Source of the DNA: Muricea muricata
Taxonomy: Eukaryota > Cnidaria > Anthozoa > Malacalcyonacea > Plexauridae
Direction: 5' to 3'
Assembly (NCBI GenBank): GCA_963855995.1
Contig: OY979716.1
Location: 45,589,213-45,653,212, forward strand
Length of the DNA stretch: 64,000 bases
Position numbers and translations under genes: made by a program. Position 1 is the stretch's first letter. Each line of letters begins with the position of its first letter. Positions 46,248-54,977 of this stretch are shown here, piece after piece. The notes under the pieces were generated by a model. It made no database searches. It worked only from the letters and a program-made list of their open reading frames with translations, and was not told where the DNA came from.

Positions 46248-46904
46248 AGTTAGTATAAGTTAAGAAAAAAAGGGAATTAAAAAAATAGAAATATATACAA
46301 TAATCCAGTTCAACACACACACACTTTCTCTAATAAAAATAAATTAGAGAAAAGAAAAACAAGAGAAAATAACTGGATAAACAAATTGCCAACAAAAACA
46401 AAACTTAACTTAACCTAACTAACCTACTATTAAAAGGCCTCTGTGCAATTGAATACAATTGTCCCACAGACTAACTAATCCGGCCTTTTAATAGACTACA
46501 GACGCGCTCAAAACCTGAAGGAAAAGATGGACCAAGAACCCCAACAGGAAGCGTCAAAGAAACCAAAAAAAAGTGATCCCTGACCTTTGAGTCACCAGAC
46601 TCGACCGGCCCAACCACGGAAAAACTAGTTCCCTCTACCTATACACGTGTGGACTATGTGCGAAAAATATGCAGGGAGGTGCCCAGTTAAGCCGGTACAC
46701 CGGAAGACAAGGTAGGCTAACCCTACCACCTACAGCGGAAGTAAACTACGAGAAGGGAAGGGTTATGGAGTTGTCTACACCAAGCACAATGAAGGGGGTG
46801 TAGCTCGTTGATTCCGGCACAGTCGTGTTATGAGAACCAATCTCAAGCATCGATCCACAACTGCCCGGTCGAAGACACTGAAACGCGAATCAAGTGATTC
46901 GCGC
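46248..46904 (-). other. B6 5' UTR
   Basis: Nested inverted repeat: CTATTAAAAGGCC (46427-46439) and GGCCTTTTAATAG (46482-46494), inner CAATTG pair. 5'-terminal perfect hairpin CGCGAATCA-CT-TGATTCGCG at 46884-46903. No coding sequence. Confidence 0.65.
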
Positions 46905-47042
46905 CTGGTAAGTATGAGTTTCAATAGCGCAGGCACTCACGTTTTATTCAGCCAACAAGAATGGAAACGGACGTGGTTCTGCCTGCACACTCGTGCTCTC
47001 TCATGTACCCCATTTGCATTTCATCTCTCAGCTTGGGTAAGT
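46905..47042 (-). repeat. 138-bp junction segment, copy 2
   Basis: Between the B7 3' end (ACTTACCC) and the B6 5' end (ATACTTACCAGGC). Contains ATGCAAAT. Almost identical to copies 1 and 3. Confidence 0.75.
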
Positions 47043-47465
47043 TTATACTTTTAAATTCGACATTGCCGTCCCGATTGAGGGATTGTGCAATGGCATGCCG
47101 AATTTCGGGGTGTGTACCCACACGCAAAACAACTGGGGAGTCGAGCCCCAACCCCGACTAAATGCCTGTTAAGCACACATTTAGCGCTAATGGACACGAC
47201 AACACTCTGACGAACAGGACAGAAAACAAGGCAGAAAACAACATAAAACAGATAACAAGAGAAACTTTTGCAAATGAGACATAAATAGCGCTATATAAAC
47301 CCCGAAAATTAAATAACTAAATGTTAAAAAATGTATATATGTGCGTATGTTAAAATGCGTGTATAATGTAAACTATATATATATACATGGATGGTGCTCC
47401 ATGGAAGATAGCACCGGGATACCACCAAGAAGGTTAAAAAGAAGAAAAAGAGGGAAGAGAGACAC
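47043..47465 (-). other. B7 3' UTR
   Basis: Hairpin with core TCCC/GGGA at 47069-47082 and outer CATTGC/GCAATG (47061-47066, 47087-47092). T-arm-like hairpin at 47134-47150 and a TA-rich run near 47373. ATTGCAC present, but here its first bases can also pair in the outer stem. Confidence 0.6.
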
Positions 47466-50400
47466 TTAGAAGGAGAAGACAAGGTCCGGACCCTCCAAGT
47501 GCCCCAAAGAACCGCGGCCAAGCCACTCCCGCTCAAACGCGCGAATTTGAGCAGGAGACTTGCACCGCTTAAATAAATTTAAAATAAATTTAATACGTCT
47601 AATCGCTATATGTAAAACGTTAGAAGCAACAGGTACCTTCTGACGAAATCGGAAGTCGCACCGAGCAACCCAAATGGCATGTTTCATGACCATCAGCATG
47701 AAAAGAAAGATGGAAGGGATTGCCCGGCGACGAGCTTCCGAAAACCCGAAAAGCAGCTCATCAACCGTAAACCGACCAGCGGTTGGGTTGATAGAATGTA
47801 AATACATATACACCCAGGCCACCAAGAGGCGAGCCAGCTCGCACTCGAAGAAGAGATGTTCAAGCGTCTCGTCGGCAGTCGCACAAAAACATCGACTGTC
47901 GACTCCACGCATTCTAAAATTGATGGCCAAGCGGGCACCGGTGTAGAGAACCCCATGAGCGATCTGCCAATTCAGATCGACCACCTTACGGTCCAGATCG
48001 CATATATGCAACTGGTGCCATGTCTCGGGCCAGTGCAAGGGACCGTAGGTGGGAAGGAATTTCGTGATGCAATGGGGCTCCTTGTAATTGTGTGCCTGCA
48101 GGAGTGTGTACGTAATTCGCGAGGTGAGCTGCGAGATGTTGACCGGGTTGTCAGAAGATACCCTAATGCCCAGCTCGTCGCTACCCACCATCAAACCCCC
48201 GTCCAGGGCTCGCCATACCCTGAAAAGGAGCTGATAAAATGTGGGCAGAGATCGTAAAAGGCGACGAGGCTGGGCTGTTAGAAGAGCGCTGCGTGGCTCT
48301 AAATTAAAAGTACTTTGGAAGAAATAAACAAAAAAGGTCCTCCAACGCCCGTCGGAGGACACGAAAAAACGTTTGAGCCACTGCAGCGCAAAAGCTTCGG
48401 CTTTATAACGAAAATTTACAACCCCAAAGCCACCCTGAGCTTTGGGGAGAGTTACTGTGGTCCGGGCCACTTGGTCACGTTTGCCAGACCAAAAGAAGGT
48501 CCAAACGGCCTTATCGATACGTTTCCCCGCCCAACCTGGTATGGGGAAAACGTGACACAAGTGATAAAGTTGACTTAGTGCAAGGGTGTTTATGACAACT
48601 GCCTTCCCCTGAAAAGACAGCTGTCGCCCGGACCACGAGGCAAGCCGAGTCTCCAAACTGGAGACGACTGGCTCCCACGTTGGGGTGGTGTAATCACCAA
48701 CGCTGCAGGTCGCACCGAGCAGTGGCAGCTGTTTTACCCACTGTAGCCCATATGGGGTATCGGTACGATCCTTCCAGGAACCAGCCCACATAGCCTTCGA
48801 CTTGCCTCTATTTAATTTGGCGCCAGAGGCCCTCTCGTATGTAGAGTAAACTGAGAAGGTCTCCTCTATTGACTGCTCTGTAGTGACGGCTACGCTGGTG
48901 TCGTCTGCGTAGCCGGAGCACTTGTACCCCTCCCCCGAGTGGGGGATGGTCACGCCCTCAATGTTCGGGGATGCACGAGTGCACCCTGCCAGCACTTCGA
49001 TGGAGAGGACGTACAATAGAGGAGACAGAGGGCACCCCTGGCGCACACCCCTAGTGGGGTTAAAAAACGAGGACATCCAGCCATTTATAATGACAGCTGA
49101 CTGGATGTCCGTGTAAAATAGACGAACCCAGTTGCGAAACTGAGGCCCGAAATTAAAAGTCTCGAGTATGCGGAGCAGGAATCCCCAATCCACGCGATCG
49201 AAGGCCTTCTCTTGATCGAGAGAGAGAAGGGCGAGGGGGATATCTTCCCGCTCCACATACTCTAATAGATCTCGCACCCCGGCGAGATTTTCGCTAATGG
49301 TCCGGCCTCGCACACCGCAAGTCTGGTCCGGACCAACAATAGTAGGCATGACACCAAGAAGGCGCCCCGAAATAGCCCTAGTAGCGATCTTGTAATCTAC
49401 ATTTAAAAAGCTAATGGGGCGCCAATTCTTGGTGTCAAGAGGGTCGTTCTTCTTGTACAGAACAATGATCAGTCCCCGGCGCTGAGAGGTGGAAAGCTGG
49501 CCGGCCTCAAAAGCTGCATTGAGGACGCGGACCAGATCAGCATCGGGGGACTGCCAAAACACTTTATAAAACTCCATAGGGAGACCGTCCAACCCGGGTG
49601 TCTTACCGTGAGGCATGCCCGAAAGGGCGGCCCAGCATTCGTCAACGGTAAGACACCCCTCGCAACCAGCCCTCTCAGCCTGACTTAAGCGATGTGTCAG
49701 CTGAGAGAGCATGGTGTCCTGAGCGATGGGATCACACACCTGTGCGGTAAATAAGGTGTCGTAGTACGCCCGCCAGACCCCCAAGATCTCAAATGGGTCG
49801 TGGCGGACCAGTCCAGTTGCAGGATCGCGTATCGAGTACATCGTCTGCCGGGCATGGTGTTTCGACTCCAGGTTCAGGAAGTAAGAGGAGGATGTCTCTC
49901 CCTCCTCTGCCCACTGGTAGCGGGCACGAACCTGGGCCCCTTTGGCCTCGTACAGAGCGATGTCTCTCAACTCCTGCTGGACTGCGCACAAGCGTGTGAA
50001 GGCTGTTCGATCCCCCTGATCGAACGCCTCTTTAAGGGCGTGCATCTCTTTGGTGAGAGAGGCCTTCCTGTCGCGTTTGTCGGCGGCTTTTGCTCGCTCG
50101 AATGTTCGGGAGACCTCTCTCAAATAGAACTTGCCCTGGTCCCACCAGTCCATCAGGGATGGAAAATCGGCGTGATTTTCCATGGACTGCCAGTGGGACC
50201 AGAACGAATTAATTAAATTATGGTACTCGGGGTCCTGGAGGAGCGAAGCATTCAGCTTCCACACCCCCGGCCCCGAGTCAAATTGTTGTTGCATATTAAA
50301 TTCCACCAATAAATATTGGTGGTTGCTAAGGAAGGATGGATGGTACTCACACCCCTTGATGTAATTAGATAGTGCAGTTGGAGCCCACACCATGTCGATC

Positions 50401-51016
50401 CGCGACGCCTGGGTGCCATCCCGTGCGTCCATGAATACGCCGTGCGCCCTGGATGTAATTGGCGCCACACGGGGTAGGTTTGCGTGAACGACATGAGGGA
50501 CTCCAACGCAGGGATGCTTTCCCGTTGCTGGGCAGCAGGCCCAGCAACATATGATGGATCTCTCATCCTATCCTTAGCGGGATCCAGAACGGCATTAAAG
50601 TCACCGGCCACAAAGGTTGGCCGAGACAAGTCAATTAAGCCAGTTAGACCGGCGAAAAATACGTTACGCGCCGGGTTGCGGTTCGGCGCGTACAATTAAA
50701 TGAAACTAGCCTGGCCCTCCCCGAAGTCCACAACGGCCTGAACGTAGCGGCCATCTTCATCCTTGATAATTTTCTTGATTTTATGTTGGTCGTTAACAAG
50801 GATGGCGACGCCTGCACTCTTTGATGTTAATGAAGAGGAGGTGACGCGATAGCCGCTGTTAGCGAACCACCTTCTGGCAGACTCGTGCGAAGGGGAGTGG
50901 GTCTCCTGGAGGCACACCACGTCCACCTTCATGCACTTAAGCCAGTCTACCAGTGCGGTCCGCTTTAGATGGTCGTTCAGACCATTAATGTTTAGCGATA
51001 CGATCTTGAGATCCAT
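47466..51016 (-). pseudogene. B7 ORF2: endonuclease-reverse transcriptase, nearly intact
   Basis: About 1180 codons. Endonuclease from ATG 51016 (SLNINGLNDHLKRT, VCLQETH), a TAA at 50696, then LYAPNRN, GDFNAVLDP and a 1-nt deletion near 50430. The remaining 1000 codons (50468-47466) are open: RIDMVWAP, then SNHQYL where SDHQYL is expected, linker, RT with SLDQEKAFDRVDW, RGVRQGCPLSPLLY and intact YADD, thumb, C-terminal CFCATADETLEHLFFEC (zf-RVT type), ending LVFSF. The protein nicks target DNA and performs target-primed reverse transcription. Only two small lesions block the frame. Confidence 0.88.
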
Positions 51017-53489
51017 TATTGGACTCCAAGGAAGGCTCAGGCAGCTCCATGAGGAGCTGTAGACAGGTCGGATCGGTGAGGATCGCCCTGTTTAATGCGT
51101 CGATCGTGTCCAGCGACTGGGACACGGGGGCCACAGGGGCCCCACCGATCAATGCCTCAAACCTCCCCGTTGATGATGCCGGGGAGGGCAAAAATTCCGG
51201 GGTGGAGAGCACAGAGGCAAACGGTGACTCATCTCCCCCCACCACTGATGGAAACGAGCTGCTGTGGAACGGGGGTGGCGTTTGCCATCCCATGTTGGTA
51301 TCCCCAGCAGCTACGCTCGAGGACAAGGAGAGAGAGTCCACCGTTGACTCTGCCTCCAAGCGAGATAGAGGGGAGGAGACTGGCGGAATCTCGCTCCCCT
51401 CAACTAAATTGTTATTATTAGTTGTGAGGTCTGGGGTCGACGTGACCCCAGAACCAGGATTAATGATGTTACTTGGACGTGGGGTCGACGTGACCCCAGG
51501 ACCAGTGCAGATGTTGTTCGTTGGATCTGAGGTCAGCGTGACCCCAGATCCGATATTAGTGTTTATTGTGGGGGAGGAGACCGGCAGCATCTCCCTCCCC
51601 TCGGCTGGTGCGTTAGTGTGGCAAACTGGGTCCGAGACCAACATGGCCTCGGTCCCGGAATCAACCTGAGGGGAGGAGACTGGCGGCATCTCCTCAACCT
51701 CAGCGATGGTATGGCTAGACGGGGGGGAAGAGACTGGCGGCATCTCGCTCCCCCCGACTGATGGTAATACAGGGCAGTCCATATTTAAGGGGTCAAAGAG
51801 ACTTGACCCCGACAAGCACTCGTCCACGGCCTCCACCGGTTGCGTGGAAGACAAACGCCGTCTCTTGCGTTCCTGACTCCGCTGCAGTAAAGGGATGTCA
51901 TCATCCTCCTGCAGCGAGTCGATCTTAGATTTGCCAGGCCGCCTTTGGGAGGGTCAAGGGAGAGGGCTCACGGCACCTCGATACGCCCTTGTCCACTCTG
52001 ATTGTACTGAGGAGGCACTGGCCGTTACGGTTGATGTTGAGACGGTCGTTAGCTTAAAGGAGAACTGCTCGACCGAGGGAGCAGCAACCCCTGAGGCAAC
52101 ATCCTCGGGTGCGCTCACCAGGACCGACTTGGCCCTGGTTGATCTCGAACTACTCGGACGAGCAGAACCCTTGTACTGGAATGACGCTGGCGTGGCCGTG
52201 GCGAGCGTTGCCACAGTAGCTATGGACTGCGCCTGTTTGGCCAGAGACCGGAAATCTGTCTCTGACTCGGAGTCTCGAATTTTCACCGGCTCCAGATCGT
52301 CCGATGGCGATGACATGCCGAACACCTGGCGAATAGCAGCCAGGTGATGAGCCGGGGGAGATGTTGATATTTTAGTTTTATTATTGTTGAGAGACTGGAC
52401 TGCTCTCAGACCAGCCTCGCCAGGGACGGAAGGGGCAGTCTCACCCTGCGGGTCTTTAGCAACGACCTTAACTCCCGCCCCCTTTGAAGACTGGCCCTTA
52501 GCTTTGCCAGCCTCTCGTTTAACTTTTGGAGGAGAAGGAGAGCATGTATCCATGGAATCAGCCTCGCTCGTGACGCTATGGACAGTCTTGGCTGCCTCAG
52601 CTTTTGCCCCCTGCGAGGACTGACCCTGCGATGCGTCAACCTCCTTCCCCTTAATAATATTGACTTGCGAGGTGGATCCCGACGCGGCAGCTTTCGAGGG
52701 AGCCAACTTGGCAGCCCTCGACGCGTTGATCTTTTCCCGGAGATCCACCTGCTGTTGTTGTTTAGCAAGGGCAGAGACAGTACGCTCTGACCCTTGGACA
52801 TTAATTTTGAGGTCCTCATGACCTTGTTTGTGTGTGATGTTTTTAGAGCCATCCTGTTCTTGTTGTTGTTGTTTAGCCGATTTCTGGGCCCGCCGAGACT
52901 TTGGGCAGTCCTTGCCTGTATGCCCCACCTCCTGGCACACGAAACAAGTTGGTGGCTGCCCGCGGTAACGGAAGGACACCAAGAAACCTCCGATGTTTAT
53001 AGTAGCAGGAATGGCTTTAGTTAAGACCATGGACACCCTACGGGTGCCGGAGCGAACGGACTCAAAGCCCTTCACTTTTAGATGTTGAATAGAGATAACT
53101 CTCCCGTAGGGCGCCAAGGTCTCAAACAAAATGTTGTCTTGCATTTGCAAGGGGGCTCTGTCCACGAAGATCGACTTAACCTCCTCGTATGCGGGGAGGG
53201 GCTGCAAATGGATGCCCCGGAACGAAATTCCGTTTATGTCGGCGGCGTGCCGATCTGAACTACGACGGAATTCGATCCTGTACTTAAATGGAGACAAGGC
53301 TTGCACAGCCGCAACCTTGCGCTCCCCAACTGATTGAATTAATTCTTTTCTCAGCTGCGGGATTTTACTCGATCTTATTAGGCGTTGTGGAATCGAAACC
53401 ACCGAAGTGGTCTGATTCCACCGCTGGAAATCCGCAGCTGAGAAGGTAACTGTTTTTAAAGTGTTGTTGTGATTCTGGCTAATAGCCAT
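50985..53489 (-). pseudogene. B7 ORF1: CCHC RNA-binding protein, one frameshift
   Basis: ATG 53489 (MAISQNHNNTLKTVTFSAAD). 511 open codons: conserved N-terminus, RRM-like core (TLAPYGRVISIQHLKVKGF), knuckle CFVCQEVGHTGKDC, Gln/Lys-rich stretch, Ala/Lys-rich middle and Ser/Thr-rich segment to 51954. A frameshift lies near 51950, in a G-rich run of variable length between copies. The C-terminal part (51854-50985) has EMPPVSSP and GVTSTP repeats. It overlaps the ORF2 start by 32 nt. About 830 codons, long for an ORF1. Confidence 0.85.
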
Positions 53490-54149
53490 AGTTAGTATAA
53501 GTTAAGAACAAAGGGAATTAAACAAAATAGAAATATATACAATAATCCAGTTCAACACGCACTTTCTCTAATAAAAATAAATTAGAGAAAAGAAAAACAA
53601 GAAAAAATAACTGGATAAACAAATTCCCAACAAAAACAAAAACAAAACTTCACTTAACCTAACTAACCTACTATTAAAAGGCCTCTGTGCAATTGAATAC
53701 AATTGTCCCACAGACTAACTAATCCGGCCTTTTAATAGACTACAGACGCGCTCAAAACCTGAAGGAAAAGATGGACCAAGAACCCCAACAGGAAAGCGTC
53801 AAAGAAACCAGAAAAAAGTTATCCCTGACCTTTGAGTCACCAGACTCGACCGGCCCAACCACGGAAAAACTAGTTCCCTCTACCTATACATGTGTGGACT
53901 ATGTGCGAAAAATATGCAGGGAGGTGCCCAGTTAAGCCGGTACACCGGAAGACAAGGTAGGCTAACCCTACCGCCTACAGCGGAAGTAAACTACGAGAAG
54001 GGAAGGGTTATGGAGTTGTCTACACCAAGCACAATGAAGGGGGTGTAGCTCGTTGATTCCGGCACAGTCGTGTTATGAGAACCAATCTCAAGCATCGATC
54101 CACAACTGCCCGGTCGAAGACACTGAAACGCGAATCAAGTGATTCGCGC
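53490..54149 (-). other. B7 5' UTR
   Basis: Nested inverted repeat arms 53671-53683 and 53726-53738, same sequence as B6. Terminal perfect hairpin at 54129-54148. No ORF supported. Confidence 0.65.
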
Positions 54150-54160
54150 CAGGTAAGTTT
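54150..54160 (-). other. U1 target motif between short element and B7
   Basis: Minus AAACTTACCTG then GCG and the B7 hairpin. Confidence 0.75.
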
Positions 54161-54466
54161 GTATTGCAAGTCCTGCTCCCGACACCAAGAGGGTCGTGCA
54201 ATGGTCGCAGGGTGAAATGCAACTTGGAAGGCCCCCGTTCGCGACCGCTCTTTTCCGAAGAAAAGCCTCGCTACAGGTAACGCACCTCCCAACAGCGCGA
54301 AACTAGTAGGCCGTAAAGCACTACCAGCTAATGTCTCCAAAAGGAGGACAAAAAATACAACCTGCTGGGCGTACCATACAGGAGGAAAAAACTGCTGGGC
54401 GAACCATACAGCAAAAAGGTGCCTGCTGGGCTAACCATACAGACGAAAAACTTAACCTAAACGCGC
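54161..54466 (-). mobile_element. 306-bp non-autonomous element in the U1 target
   Basis: It lies between two ACTTACCTGGC motifs exactly as the LINEs do. Its 3' end (54161-54205) shares layout with the B 3' UTR: CCATTGCAC, a small hairpin (CGAC/GTCG, 54180-54196), then ATACAAACTTACC. The rest is unrelated and includes three copies of CTGCTGGGC..ACCATACAG at 54362-54381, 54392-54411 and 54423-54442. No ORF. Likely mobilised by B-type ORF2 (inference). Confidence 0.65.
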
Positions 54467-54604
54467 CAGGTAAGTATGAGTTTCAATAGCGCAGGCACTC
54501 ACGTTTTATTCAGCCAACAAGAATGGAAACGGACGTGGTTCTGCCTGCACACTCGTGCTCTCTCATGTACCCCATTTGCATTTCATCTCTCAGCTTCGGT
54601 AAGT
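54467..54604 (-). repeat. 138-bp junction segment, copy 3 (adjoins single-copy DNA)
   Basis: Same segment as copies 1 and 2, but its upstream side (ACTTACCGAAGC) meets non-repeat sequence instead of a LINE 3' end. This copy probably shows the ancestral context upstream of the U1 target. ATGCAAAT on the minus strand at about 54577-54584. Confidence 0.7.
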
Positions 54605-54977
54605 GTGAGCATCGCTTGCCATTGTTGCTCACTGTAAAAAGAATAAGGCAGAAATATGTTAGAAGTGAGTCCCATTCGCGATCAATGAGTAGAAATTGCT
54701 AAAACGTTAATAAGCTAGAGGACTAGTTCAATCCAAATGCTCCGTTACTTATTTATTTCTTTAAAATATAGTTTCTTTCTACTGATTTTTGAAAATCATA
54801 CGAGCTATTTCATTCTTAATGCTTTTATCAATGTTCTATCATGAAGTATTGCTGCCTACAGTGAGATCGCTAAGCCTTATGGGAGAGCAGCGGAAAATTT
54901 AAGCGTGACCCATAGCCCCCTTGCAAACAACAACAAAATATATAAGTGTACATAGATTACAGAAAGAGATAGAAAGA
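54605..54977. other. Non-repeat stretch with one perfect hairpin
   Basis: No gene seen. 54605-54632 is a perfect 7-bp hairpin (GTGAGCA/TGCTCAC, 14-nt loop) directly next to the ACTTACC motif. The remainder is AT-rich. Confidence 0.5.

Larger units (their letters stand above)
39776..46904 (-). mobile_element. B6: U1-targeted LINE (beta subfamily), nearly full length
   Basis: 5' hairpin 46884-46903, 5' UTR, ORF1 43740-46247, ORF2 40207-43742, 3' UTR 39776-40206. All parts present at about 7.1 kb; inactivated by indels and a YADN active site. Abuts 138-bp segments on both sides. Confidence 0.85.
47043..54149 (-). mobile_element. B7: U1-targeted LINE (beta subfamily), most intact copy
   Basis: About 7.1 kb with every part in place: 5' hairpin 54129-54148, 5' UTR, ORF1 50985-53489, ORF2 47466-51016, 3' UTR. 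Only one ORF1 frameshift, one ORF2 stop, one ORF2 frameshift and one endonuclease active-site change are apparent. It is the best reference for the family. Confidence 0.85.

Noticed and set aside
7194..54149. Long plus-strand open frames within the LINE array (for example 51019-51669, 37554-38153)
   Set aside because: They lie opposite ORF1/ORF2 coding sequence, have no family features, and their repeats mirror the minus-strand coding repeats.
54480..54640. Spliced-leader RNA gene on the plus strand (CAG/GTAAGT plus stem-loop)
   Set aside because: The same GTAAGT motifs are explained by reverse-complemented U1 5' ends, supported by a whole U1 at 7029-7193; no Sm site follows the putative donor. 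Kept only as a low-interest alternative.
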